64,000 nucleotides of DNA from Vibrio cholerae (lineage in GTDB: Bacteria; Actinomycetota; Actinomycetes; Actinomycetales; Micrococcaceae). Where the stretch lies: NCBI GenBank assembly GCA_009728235.1, contig WNZI01000005.1, positions 93,237 through 157,236 on the forward strand, read 5' to 3'. The notes under the pieces were generated by a model. The model was not told the DNA's origin and searched no databases. It saw only the letters and a list, made by a program, of their open reading frames with translations. Below are positions 16,945 to 26,068 of this stretch, in pieces; within the stretch, counting starts at the first letter, position 1, and every line of letters begins with the position of its first letter. A program made the position numbers and the translations under genes.

Positions 16945-17922
16945 ATGACGAAGCTGGATCTACGCACGAGGCTCCTGGGGAAACTCATCGGCAGGGCCTC
17001 CGTGACCCGTCGCTCCGAGGACCAGATCCTCGCCGACCAGCGCCGGGTGATCGGTCATAACCCCCTGACCGACCTCCTGCTCGGAGGTATGGCGAAGGGA
17101 GTGACGGTCCGTACGACGACCGCCGCCGGCGCCGACGGAGACATCGGTGTCCGTATCTACCACCCGCAGGCGGGCGCCGAGCTGCCTCCGCTCGTCGTGT
17201 TCATCCACGGCGGCGGCTGGACCTCGGGGACCCTCGACACCTACGACTGGTTCGCGAGCAGCATCGCCCGCGATGCAGGAGCCGTCGTGGCGTCGCTGGA
17301 CTATCGATTGTCTCCCGGGCATCGCTGGCCGGCAGCCGCGGAGGATTCCTATGCTGCGACCGTCGACCTCATCGGCCGCGGGACGGAGCTGGGCGCTGAC
17401 ACCTCCCGGGTTGCCGTGGTGGGAGACAGCGCAGGCGGAAATCTGGCCGCCGTTGTCGCGCTCATGGCACGGGACAGGTCCGGCCCGGCGATCGCCTTCC
17501 AGGGACTCGTCTACCCGGCCACCGACATGACGATGGCGAGTCCGTCCATCGACGAGAACGCGCAGGCGCCCATTCTCACCAAGGCGGACATGCTGGCGTT
17601 CCGCGGCCACTACCTCGACGGCCAGGACCCGAAACACCCCTATGCATCTCCGCTCCTCGCCGATGACCTCACCGGGCTGCCCCCGGCCCTGGTGCAGGTG
17701 GCTGAACACGACCCGCTTCGGGACGACGGGCTACGGTACGCCGCTGCCCTCGAGGCGGCCGGGACCGCCGTGCGTTCGACGACCTACTTCGGCATGCCCC
17801 ACGGCTTTATGGCCTTTCCCAACATCAGCAGGGCGGTGCCGCAGGCGCTTGGTGAGCTGTGCCAGGAGCTACGCCGCGCGCTGAACGTCGATCGCTCGGC
17901 CGGGCCTGCGGCAGGGAGCTGA
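16945..17922 (+). CDS. alpha/beta hydrolase, hormone-sensitive lipase family
   Basis: 325 residues. Oxyanion-hole motif FIHGGGW (about 85-91), nucleophile GDSAGGN (about 164-170), acid residue in EHDPLRDDG and the His in MPHGFMAF give a complete catalytic set for the HSL/type IV esterase family. These are cytoplasmic carboxylesterases. It follows the SDR gene by 62 bases on the same strand, so ester cleavage and alcohol oxidation could be successive steps on one compound. Confidence 0.88.
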   Translation: MTKLDLRTRLLGKLIGRASVTRRSEDQILADQRRVIGHNPLTDLLLGGMAKGVTVRTTTAAGADGDIGVRIYHPQAGAELPPLVVFIHGGGWTSGTLDTYDWFASSIARDAGAVVASLDYRLSPGHRWPAAAEDSYAATVDLIGRGTELGADTSRVAVVGDSAGGNLAAVVALMARDRSGPAIAFQGLVYPATDMTMASPSIDENAQAPILTKADMLAFRGHYLDGQDPKHPYASPLLADDLTGLPPALVQVAEHDPLRDDGLRYAAALEAAGTAVRSTTYFGMPHGFMAFPNISRAVPQALGELCQELRRALNVDRSAGPAAGS

Positions 17923-17941
17923 CTGTCCTCCTGCGTCGGGA

Positions 17942-19065
17942 TCAGGTCCAGTAGAGCAGCCGGGCCGCGGGCAGGCGCCGCTCCAGCTCCTCGGTGAACC
18001 ACTCCCGCATCTCGGACATGGTCTGCTTCGGGTACACGTACTTGACGCCACCGAACTTGGACCGCTTCTGGCTGCGCAGGTCCTCGTCCATCTCGAGCTT
18101 CGTCTTCGGATACCAGCCGAGCAGCACTTCCTTGCTCGCGGGGGTGAAGCGATGCGTGATGATCTCGGCCGTCAGGTCGCGGTCGTCGATGCCGGCCACC
18201 GCAGCGGCGACGTCGTCGAGCAGTGCGCCGTACTGCTCGCGCCAGCCGGGTACGGGCATGATCGGGGCGATCGTCAGGCCCACCCGGTAGCCGGCCGTGG
18301 CCACCGCGCGGAGGGCAGCGAGCCGAGCCGGCATGCGGGTGGTGCCGCCCTCAAAGCGGTTCGCCACCTCGGCGGCGTTCACGGAGAAGCGGATGCGCGT
18401 CCTGCGGCCGTGGTCGAGGGTCACGAGTTCGTTGACGTCGTCGAACTTGGTGGTGAAGCGCACCTGCACGTCGTCGCCAAACTCGCCCGCACCCACGCGG
18501 GAGATCGCGGCAGCGAGGGAGCCGGTCACGCTCTCGATGCCGAGGGGGTCGGTGTAGCAGGACATCTCGAAGGTGGTGCCCTCGTTCCCGCGGTCGATGG
18601 TGCCGCGGGTGACCGAACCCTTGCCGGCGTGCGTGCGGATGCCGTCCAGCACGTCGTCGATGTTGGCGTACACGCGGGTGACCGGGGGTCCCTGCAGGGA
18701 CCGGCGAGATAGCAGTACTGGCAGTGGGCGGGGCAGCCCTTGGCGAGGTCGATCCGCCAGTCCGCACTCGGCGGGATGGGCTGCGGCTTCAGGGCGCTGG
18801 GAGGAGCGACGACGACGGCCAGCGTGTTCTTCGCGGACGCGTAGGTCTCGCGCTCGGTGGCGCCCCGGAGCCCGGTCAAGGCATTGCCGGACAGGAACCG
18901 GATGTCGTCGACGCCGGCGAGTTCACAGCGCCGGACGATCTCGGCGGTGTGCGGGAGATCGGCTGCGGCCCGCGTGATCATCACGTGTTTGGGCACCCAG
19001 AGACGGGTAGGAGAGAGAGTGGTCAGGTCCGGTTCCTGGGCTGTCATCATCACTCTGTACAACAA
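17942..19065 (-). pseudogene. spore photoproduct lyase family radical SAM protein, frameshifted
   Basis: Repaired length about 373 residues. The N-terminal part has the cluster motif GCPAHCQYCY (Cys-x3-Cys-x2-Cys), the radical-SAM iron-sulfur site; the C-terminal part continues with TRVYANIDDVLDGI, FSVNAAEVANRFEGGTTRMPARL and GWYPKTKLEMDE as in the actinobacterial spore-photoproduct-lyase-like family. Members occur in organisms that do not sporulate, so the lesion repaired is uncertain. The break is near 18701, right after the CYL motif; GCCGGTCCC is one G short of the expected GCCGGGTCCC. Start could be the Met at 19065 or 19050. Confidence 0.82.
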
Positions 19066-19276
19066 CGTCTCGGGGCCGGATGTTCCTCTCGCGCGGTGCT
19101 CAGACGGGGGGTCCTGCCTGTCGGATCAGGGCGATGAGCAGAGGCTTCGATCGTGGTCCGACGGGCTGAGGTTCCGGGAACCCGCAGGCCTCGGGAACCG
19201 CGTCAGCGAGGTGAACACGCGAACCCGGCCTGGGCCCTCGCGCTGGAGCCCGAAGGGCCCCCCGACCTGAGACCTC

Positions 19277-20422
19277 TCAGGCGCGATGCAGCCAGACACC
19301 GTCTCCGAGGACATCGACGACCGCCCACTCGTGGTCGAAGAGGACGAGGTCGGAGGCGAAGCCCGGGCGGACGAGACCGAGGGTCTGTGAGAGACCGAGG
19401 ATGCGCGCGGGCGTGAGTGTCAGGGCTTCGATGACCTGCACCGCGGTCAGGCCGGCGCCCAGTGCATGCCGCACGGCCACGTCCAACGTGAGCGTCGACC
19501 CCGCGAGGGAACCGGTGGTCCTCACCCTGGCGACGCGATCCGCGACGTCGACAGCCAGTCCTCCCAATAGGTACTGACCATCCGGAGCGGCGGCGGCGGC
19601 CATGGCGTCGGTGATCAGGACGATCCGGTGTGGGGCCAGGGTGAAGAGCATCGCTGCGACAGCGGGGTGAACGTGGTGTCCATCGAGAATTACCTCGAGG
19701 TGGGCGCCACTCATCAGGGCGGCACCCACCGGGCCGGGATCGCGATGGTGCAGTCCTGGCATGCCGTTGAACGAGTGGGTCAGAAGGGTGGCGCCGGCGC
19801 CGAAGGCAGCCAGGGACTGGTCGTAATCGGCTTCTGTATGGCCGATCGCCACGATGACCCCCTCGGCGGTGAAGCGGCGTATCGCGTCCGCGGCGCCGTC
19901 GCGGTTCGGGTCGAGGGTGATCTGCCGGAGGGTTCCACGGGCGGCTTGGAGCAGGAGGTCGATCCTGTCGGGCGAGGGATCCGTCAGGTGGTCCGCGTTG
20001 TGCGCCCCGCGCTTGCCGACGGACAGGAACGGGCCCTCGAGGTGGCTTCCGAGCAGCAGGGGATTGGTCGCGGCGAGGTCGGCGATCCCGGACAGCGATC
20101 GACCCAACGCGTCGAGGGGGTTGGACACGAGGCTCGCCAGGGCGCGTGTGGTGCCATGGCTGTGATGGGCGGCCAGCGAACGGGCGATGGCCTCAGCGCC
20201 GTCCTCGTGGCTGTGGCCACCACCGCCGTGCAGGTGCAGGTCGATCAAACCCGGTGTGAGTCGACGTCCGGTTCCGTCGATCGTTGTATCCGCACCATGG
20301 TTGCGCCAGCCGGTCCCCGTACCGGTGGCCAGGATGGTGCGCCCGGCGGTCGTGACCCAGAAGTCGTCGGTCTCGCCGTCGGCGTCGACCTTGGTGGTGC
20401 TGTGGATGGTGATGGTGCTCAT
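19277..20422 (-). CDS. nagA: N-acetylglucosamine-6-phosphate deacetylase
   Basis: 381 residues; start at 20422 from an ATGA overlap with the deaminase gene upstream. Amidohydrolase signatures: DLHLHGGGG metal motif, SHLEGPF (metal-binding Glu), AIGHTEA, LTHSFNGM and the catalytic Asp in LITDAM. The enzyme removes acetate from GlcNAc-6-P or GalNAc-6-P in the cytoplasm. It is the last gene of the minus-strand amino-sugar operon. Confidence 0.92.
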   Translation of the reverse strand: MSTITIHSTTKVDADGETDDFWVTTAGRTILATGTGTGWRNHGADTTIDGTGRRLTPGLIDLHLHGGGGHSHEDGAEAIARSLAAHHSHGTTRALASLVSNPLDALGRSLSGIADLAATNPLLLGSHLEGPFLSVGKRGAHNADHLTDPSPDRIDLLLQAARGTLRQITLDPNRDGAADAIRRFTAEGVIVAIGHTEADYDQSLAAFGAGATLLTHSFNGMPGLHHRDPGPVGAALMSGAHLEVILDGHHVHPAVAAMLFTLAPHRIVLITDAMAAAAAPDGQYLLGGLAVDVADRVARVRTTGSLAGSTLTLDVAVRHALGAGLTAVQVIEALTLTPARILGLSQTLGLVRPGFASDLVLFDHEWAVVDVLGDGVWLHRA

Positions 20423-21192
20423 GTCGGGGCGCCCTGCGCCCTGTTCCTTTCGGTGTCCAGGTAATACTCGCGCAGCGAGAGTTCCTGGGCGGCGTCCCGA
20501 TCCAGCAGGACGGTGGCCCTGCGGTGCAGCTGCAGCACCGACGCCGGGCACATGCTGGAGACGGGTCCTTCGAGGGCGGCGCGGACGGCCGCGGCCTTCG
20601 CTGCCCCCTGAGCCACCAGGAGGACTTCGGTCGCGTCGAGGATAGTGCCGAGGCCCTGCGTCAGGCAGCGTCGGGGGACATCCTCCGGACGGGCGAAGAA
20701 GCGCGCGTTGTCACTGCGGGTGCCTGCCATCAGGGTCTTCGGTCGGGTGCGCGAGGAGAGGGAGGAACTCGGCTCGTTGAAGCCGATGTGCCCGTTCCGG
20801 CCTATGCCGAGGATCTGCAGATCCACGCCGCCCGCGGTCTTCATCATCTCCTCGTAGCGCTCGCACTCGGCGTCGAGATCACCTGCACTGCCGTCGGGAA
20901 CGTGGACCCTCGCCGGATCGAGGCGCAGTCTGTCGACGACCTCCTGCTGGATCACGGACCGGTAGCTTTGGGCGCTGTCGCCCGGTAGCCCCACGTACTC
21001 GTCGAGGGCGAATGCGTTGAGCTGCGCCAGGGCCGGAATCCAGCGGTGCGCCAGCGCACGATAGATCGTCAGGGGGGAGGACCCGGTGGCGATGCCGAGG
21101 GTGCGGATCGTGCCACTGCGGACTCCGTCCAGGATGTGCATCGCACCGAAGGCTCCGATGTCCTCGGCGCTGTCGAGAATGACGACGCGCAT
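20419..21192 (-). CDS. nagB: glucosamine-6-phosphate deaminase
   Basis: 257 residues, normal size for NagB. Motifs include IATGSSPLTIYRAL (phosphate loop), FALDEYVGL (catalytic Asp region) and ILGIGRNGHIGFNEP (active-site loop). It converts glucosamine-6-P to fructose-6-P plus ammonia. Having both NagB and the SIS-domain protein at 24833 in the same operon suggests that two different amino-sugar phosphates are deaminated. Confidence 0.92.
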   Translation of the reverse strand: MRVVILDSAEDIGAFGAMHILDGVRSGTIRTLGIATGSSPLTIYRALAHRWIPALAQLNAFALDEYVGLPGDSAQSYRSVIQQEVVDRLRLDPARVHVPDGSAGDLDAECERYEEMMKTAGGVDLQILGIGRNGHIGFNEPSSSLSSRTRPKTLMAGTRSDNARFFARPEDVPRRCLTQGLGTILDATEVLLVAQGAAKAAAVRAALEGPVSSMCPASVLQLHRRATVLLDRDAAQELSLREYYLDTERNRAQGAPT

Positions 21193-21225
21193 GGTGGTTC
21201 CAATCTGTGGGGAGGGATTCAGGAG

Positions 21226-22020
21226 TCAACCGTGCTGGGGTGCCACCATCACCTTGGTCCCCCCGGCTTCGAAGGCAGCTTTCTGTTCCTCCGTGATGCC
21301 ACTGTCCGTGATCAGGTTGCTGAAGATGTAGCCGGTCATCGTGGCGAACGTGCGGACGCCGATTTTCGAGGAGTCCGCGACGATGAAGGTCTCCGACGCT
21401 CGTCGCGCCATCAGTGCGTTGACCTCCGCTTCTCCTTCGTCACTGACGGTCGGGCCGACATCCGGGTCCAGGCCGTTGACGCCGATGAAGGCGAAGTCGA
21501 GGGCTACACGCTGCAGGATCACGTCGGTGTAGGGGCCTACCAGTTCGTAGGACCGCGGGTTGACCACGCCGCCGGTGACCATGATCCGGATGTTCGGCCT
21601 CACCACGAGCTGGGCTGCGATATTGATTGCGTTCGTCACCACGGTGAGGGTGGGTTTGCTGGAGGGTTCCATCAGGTCCGGCCGCATGCCGAGCGCCTGG
21701 GCTATGGCCGTGCTCGTGGTACCGCCGCACAGGCCGACGACTGAACCTTTGCGCACCAGCGCGCTCGCGGCCCGGGCGATGTCCTGCTTCTGGCGCGTGT
21801 GATCGTCACGGTTGTAGCGCGTGGGTAGGTCATAGGCGACGGCCTCCATGGTCGCACCGCCACGCGTGCGCGTGAGGAGTCGTTGGGTAGCAAGGCTGTC
21901 GAGGTCCCGCCGGGCCGTGGCGGGGGAGACTCCGAGCCGGGTGATGATGTCCTCGACGAGAACGCTCCCCTCGGCTGCGAGCAGGTCGAGTATCGCGTTG
22001 AGTCTCTCTGTCTTTTCCAT
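21226..22020 (-). CDS. DeoR-family sugar regulator
   Basis: 264 residues from the ATG at 22020, which follows the aldolase stop by four bases. N-terminal winged helix (about 5-55: RLNAILDLLAAEGSVLVEDIITRLGVSPATARRDLDSLATQRLLTRTRGGA) and a C-terminal sugar-phosphate isomerase-like sensor with GLCGGTTSTAIAQAL and TVVTNAINIAAQL. Members bind phosphorylated sugars. It lies inside the operon it probably controls and is the best candidate for the CAATGATCA sites at 25792-25885. Confidence 0.9.
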   Translation of the reverse strand: MEKTERLNAILDLLAAEGSVLVEDIITRLGVSPATARRDLDSLATQRLLTRTRGGATMEAVAYDLPTRYNRDDHTRQKQDIARAASALVRKGSVVGLCGGTTSTAIAQALGMRPDLMEPSSKPTLTVVTNAINIAAQLVVRPNIRIMVTGGVVNPRSYELVGPYTDVILQRVALDFAFIGVNGLDPDVGPTVSDEGEAEVNALMARRASETFIVADSSKIGVRTFATMTGYIFSNLITDSGITEEQKAAFEAGGTKVMVAPQHG

Positions 22021-22024
22021 CTGG

Positions 22025-22884
22025 TCAATCCTCGGAATCTGCTGATCGGGTCGGTGCGGAGAACAGGGTGAGCAGCCGTGCGGCTTCCGATGCCAGTGCA
22101 TCACGCCCGGCCCTCATGTACTTCCGCGAGTCGACGAGATCGGGCTGGACTGCGAGTACGTCCCGCACGCGCGGGTGAAGAAGCCGTTCAGGTGCGTCGA
22201 GACGTTGATCTTGGTCATCCCCATGCGTACGGCCTGAACGAGGACCTCGTCGGGAACTCCCGAGGAGCCGTGGAGTACCAACGGTACGGGAACCGAGGTG
22301 CTCAGCTGATGGACCAGGTCCAGGTCCAGAGTCGCCGCGCGCCGGGTCATCGCATGGGAGGATCCGACAGCGACAGCGAGGGCATCCACACCGGTGGCTG
22401 CCACGAAGGCTGCTGCCTCACCCGGGTCGGTCCTGACGCCGGGTGCGTGGGCGCCGTCCTTCCCGCCCACCTTGCCGAGCTCGGCTTCGACGAAGACGTT
22501 CTCCGCATGGGCACGTTCCACGACACGTCGCGTGGTTCCGACGTTGTCGTCGAAAGGAAGATGCGCGCCGTCGTACATCACGGAGCCGAAGCCGAGGCCG
22601 AGCGCACGGTAGACCAACTGCTCGTCCTCCGCGTGGTCGAGGTGCAGCGCGACGGGAACGCGGGCGGCCCGGGCCACCGCCACCACCCCTGCAGCGATCG
22701 GCTCGAGGGCGCCGTGATAGGCGGCACAGTTCTGCGAGATCTGGAGGATGACCGGAAGCCCTGCGGCCTCCGCCCCGGCGACGATCGCCTCGGCCGTCTC
22801 GAGGTGCAGCACGTTGAAGCTGCCCAGTCCACCGCCGGCGGCGACTGCAGCATCGATGAGCGTGCGGGTCGGGGTCAGTCCCAT
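22025..22884 (-). pseudogene. class II tagatose/fructose-bisphosphate aldolase, frameshifted
   Basis: Repaired length about 286 residues. Class II motifs: LHLDHAED (metal His and catalytic Asp), FVEAELGKVGG, SSHAM, VLHGSSGVPDE and KINVSTHLN. The KbaY/GatY-like size fits tagatose-1,6-bisphosphate cleavage to glyceraldehyde-3-P and DHAP. The frame breaks near 22168 close to the C-terminus: restoring one base (GCGGTGCGG for GCGTGCGG) gives the normal tail FTRAVRDVLAVQPDLVDSRK and a stop at 22025, four bases from the DeoR start. As sequenced the tail is scrambled, but the core is intact. Confidence 0.82.
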
Positions 22885-23885
22885 GGTGAATCCTTCGCTC
22901 GTTGGGCAGGAGCAGTACCTGCAGGGGGTGTGGGCGGACGCACGCGGCCCGGCCGGACGACGACGGCGTCGGTCATGAGGTTGTAGTCGGCGTGCAGCAC
23001 GCCAGCGGTGGGCATCAGGACAGCGGACGCGGACCAGCCCGTCGCGGCGCGCACCAGGTCAGGGACCGTCCTGATTCCCTGGGCCAGCAGGACGGCGATC
23101 GCGGCTACCGCAGCATCGCCGGCGCCCGTCGCATTGCCGCTGAGCACCCTCGGGAAGCGTGCGTGCCACGAAGAGGTGCCTGCATCATCCGAGGTGAAGG
23201 CGTACATCCCCTCCTCTCCCCGGCTGACAAGGACCAGCCCCGCACCCAGGGCCAGGAGCATTTCCGCTCCCCGTTCCATCGCGGTTTCCCCTGTGGCTTC
23301 GAGCAGTTCGTGGTGGTTCGGTTTGAGCACCATTGCTCCCGCGCGTGCGGCGGCCAGCAGAGCCGGCCCGGACGTGTCGATCACGGCGGGGATGTCCAGG
23401 CGCCGGGCGTGGCGCACCAGGTCTGCATAGAAGCTCTCCGGCCCGTGCAGGGGGAGGCTGCCGGAGCCGACGAGGCAACCGGAATGCTGCAATGTCCGGA
23501 GGACTCCGGCGGACAGTGCCGCCCACTCCCCGGCGGTCAGTTCCCTGCCTTCTTCATTCAGGAGCGTGGCCGTGCCCGCGGTGCGATCGTAGATCGCGAT
23601 GCTTCGCCGGGTCGGCTGGGCGACCTCCACGAGGGAGTGGGGAAGGCCGCTGTCCTCGAGGTCGGTCCTGAGCTGGACGCCCGAGTCACCTCCGACGGGC
23701 AGGACCGCGTGGACGCCGAACCCGCTCTGCTGGATCACGCGAGCCACGTTGAGTCCCTTGCCACCCGCCTTCTCGATCGGAGCCGGGACGCGGTGAGAGA
23801 GGCCGGGATGGAGCTCCGCCACGGTATAGGTGGTGTCCAGTGCCGGATTCGGCGTGACGGTCAGGACTGGAGCCGGCGGCGTCAC
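22875..23885 (-). CDS. 1-phosphofructokinase / tagatose-6-phosphate kinase (PfkB family)
   Basis: 336 residues. The start TVTPNPALDTTY, KAGGKGLNVARV, and the C-terminal GNATGAGDAAVA (anion hole and catalytic Asp of the PfkB signature 2) place it in the FruK/LacC branch. Next to a class II aldolase and a SIS-domain isomerase it most likely phosphorylates tagatose-6-P to the 1,6-bisphosphate; fructose-1-P is the alternative. Its end overlaps the aldolase start by 10 bases and its start overlaps the ROK stop. Confidence 0.88.
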   Translation of the reverse strand: MTPPAPVLTVTPNPALDTTYTVAELHPGLSHRVPAPIEKAGGKGLNVARVIQQSGFGVHAVLPVGGDSGVQLRTDLEDSGLPHSLVEVAQPTRRSIAIYDRTAGTATLLNEEGRELTAGEWAALSAGVLRTLQHSGCLVGSGSLPLHGPESFYADLVRHARRLDIPAVIDTSGPALLAAARAGAMVLKPNHHELLEATGETAMERGAEMLLALGAGLVLVSRGEEGMYAFTSDDAGTSSWHARFPRVLSGNATGAGDAAVAAIAVLLAQGIRTVPDLVRAATGWSASAVLMPTAGVLHADYNLMTDAVVVRPGRVRPPTPPAGTAPAQRAKDSPWD

Positions 23886-24829
23886 GGAAGGGCCACCAGA
23901 TCCCGGGCGTGCATGGCAGCGCCGATCAGGCCCGCGTCCTGCCCCAACTGGGAGACGGTGAGACGCGGTTTCCGCAGGAACGAGAGCTGCTCCTCGATCC
24001 GCCGGTCCAGTGGCTCCAGGAGCGCGGCCCCGGCCTGCGCCAGGCCCCCGCCGAGAATGACCGTCTCGGTGCCGACCATGGCAACCAACTGGCAGATACT
24101 GAAGGCAAGGGCCTCGATCGCATCCGACCAGATCTCTCGCGCGTCATCGTCCCCGGCCTGGCTTGCCAGGAGGACCTCGCGGGCCCCCGACACGATCCGC
24201 CCCGTCCGTGCTGTGTACCGGCGGGTGATGCCGCCCGCCGAGGCGACGGTCTCCAGGCAGCCCGACGCGCCGCAGGGGCAGGGCAGACCCCCCGGCACCC
24301 GCGCATGGCCCAGCTCGCCCGCATAGCCGCCGGCGCGCACCGGTCGACCGTCGGAGAACACTGCTCCGGCGATTCCCGTCCCGATGATGAGCACAACGGC
24401 ATCGTCGGCCCCGAGACCCGCGCCCACCCGCATCTCCGCGTCCCCTGCCGCGCTCACGTCGTGGCCGAAGGATACGGCGAGTCCGGTCTCCTCGCGGACG
24501 CGGTCCCTGAACGGGTAGTTCCGCCACCCGAAGTTGCTGGCGAAGAGCCCCACGCCGGCGCCGTCGTCGACGAGGCCGGGAACCACCAGGCCGAGCGCAG
24601 CCACCTCGATCTCCGGGTACTGATCCGCACACGCACCGGCAAGCTGGACGACCTGTTCCACCACGGCATCACCCGGGCGCCGACCGTCGAGGTGGGTAGC
24701 CACCCGGGTAAGCCCCCGGAGGTTGCCGCAGTGGTCCATCAGTGCGAACTTCGTATCTGTACCACCGACGTCGACGGCCAGGACCGCGGCGCCGGGGCCG
24801 GCGGCTCCCACGGGCGTGTCGGGGGACAT
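23882..24829 (-). CDS. ROK-family sugar kinase
   Basis: 315 residues. ATP-phosphate motif AVDVGGTDTKFAL near residue 20, catalytic GHDVSAAG, IGTGIAGAVF, GELGHARV and the structural zinc motif CPCGASGCLE. No DNA-binding domain, so it is an enzyme. The importer next door is an ABC type that delivers unphosphorylated sugar, so a kinase is required; it probably makes GalNAc-6-P or GlcNAc-6-P. Coupled to the PfkB gene by a 4-base overlap. Confidence 0.88.
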   Translation of the reverse strand: MSPDTPVGAAGPGAAVLAVDVGGTDTKFALMDHCGNLRGLTRVATHLDGRRPGDAVVEQVVQLAGACADQYPEIEVAALGLVVPGLVDDGAGVGLFASNFGWRNYPFRDRVREETGLAVSFGHDVSAAGDAEMRVGAGLGADDAVVLIIGTGIAGAVFSDGRPVRAGGYAGELGHARVPGGLPCPCGASGCLETVASAGGITRRYTARTGRIVSGAREVLLASQAGDDDAREIWSDAIEALAFSICQLVAMVGTETVILGGGLAQAGAALLEPLDRRIEEQLSFLRKPRLTVSQLGQDAGLIGAAMHARDLVALP

Positions 24830-24832
24830 AGG

Positions 24833-25758
24833 TCAGTCTCCGAGGACGACTGACCGTGACAGATGGCGGGGGGCGTCCGGGTCCAGGTTCCGCGCACGCG
24901 CCCGGTCCAGCGTGATCTTGTGGACCCGCACCAGGTCGGCCAGCGGGTGGACGCCCGTGCTGATGTAGTGGGCGCCGGTCGCCGCCACCTCGTCGCGCAG
25001 CCCGGACGGTTCTTCGCCGAAGACCCAGGTGACCCTGCCGGGCTGGGCGATGGCGATGGGCCCGTGGCGGTATTCCATCGCGGGGTACGATTCCGTCCAT
25101 CCCTGGACGCCCTCACGCATCTTCAGTGCGGCCTCGTGCGCCAGCCCGACGGTCCAGCCCGTACCGAGGAAGCTGAACTGATCGGCGGACAGCAGCTCGT
25201 CAGGAGTCTCGGCCGTGACGGCTTCCCTCGCATCGGCGATGGCGGCATCGAGGTCGATCCCCGTCGATGCCAGGAGGTACGCCAGGGCTGATGTGGCGAA
25301 GCGGGTTTGCACCACGGACTTCTCGTCCGCGAACGGCAGTCCCACGACGCCGTCAGCGAGACCGACTGCGGGCGATTCGACGTCCCCCAGGATCACGACC
25401 GTGGGGGTTCTGCCCTTGAGCTCGGTGAGCAGGGCGAGGATCTCGCTCGTCGTACCGGAGCGGGTGATGGCGACGACGGCGTCGTAGGCGCGGGTCGTGA
25501 TGACAGCGGCTTCCGACGCCGCATACGCATCGGTCTCGCCGTAACCGGAGCTCTCGCGGGCGGCAGCATACGACTGCGCCATAAACCAGGACGTCCCACA
25601 GCCGACGACGGCGATCCGCTGACCCGCGCGGGGAGCAAGTGTTCCCGTCCGGCCTGGGCGATGGCACGTTCCCAGCATTGTGGCTGGGAGGACAGTTCGG
25701 CATCCATCTGGGCGCCGCGACGAGCGGCGGCAGGTGCTGACGGGGGGAGCTGCGACAC
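24833..25758 (-). pseudogene. SIS-domain sugar-phosphate isomerase/deaminase (AgaS-like), frameshifted
   Basis: Start GTG at 25758 with AAGGAG 7 bases upstream, giving VSQLPPSAPAAARRGAQMDAELSSQPQCWERA, a normal start for SIS proteins of this kind. Two SIS domains follow: AVVGCGTSWFMAQ, AITRSGTTSEILALL, then FLGTGWTVGLAHEAALKMREG and MEYRHGP. The family includes AgaS, the galactosamine-6-P deaminase/isomerase that forms tagatose-6-P. The frame breaks near 25630, where a run of four G is one short; adding one joins the two parts. First gene of the operon, directly facing the importer promoter. Confidence 0.8.
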
Positions 25759-25791
25759 GAGGTACTCCTTGGGAGGGCGAGCAGGATCGCT

Positions 25792-25885
25792 CAATGATCA
25801 CTCATGATCGTCAAAGCTGTCCAGCCATCACTGCTGATCATTGCTTTTTCGAGGCGTCTTTCTGTTCAGGGTTTGTTTCGATCAT
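25792..25885. promoter_or_regulatory. nested ATGATC operators in the divergent amino-sugar promoter
   Basis: Four copies of ATGATC/GATCAT form two nested perfect inverted repeats: CAATGATCA (25792-25800) with TGATCATTG (25835-25843), and ATGATCG (25804-25810) with CGATCAT (25879-25885). The two forward copies are about one helical turn apart. The array lies between the SIS gene and the ABC binding-protein gene, so one regulator, most likely the DeoR protein at 21226, could control both directions. The remaining ~180 bases to 26068 are AT-richer and probably hold the importer promoter. Confidence 0.6.
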
Positions 25886-26068
25886 GTTGCGTCTGATGCG
25901 AGTCCTTGACCTGAGACTTACGTCACGGCATGCTGTGGAAGATGAACTGCTCGATGCTGATTGTCGGCTCGCTCGTATAGTCATTTTTAGTCACCTTTCA
26001 CCCGGTCATGGCGCGTCGTATCTGCAGAACCTGCACGGTTTGAAACCCCTTCGAAAAGGAATCAGGCA

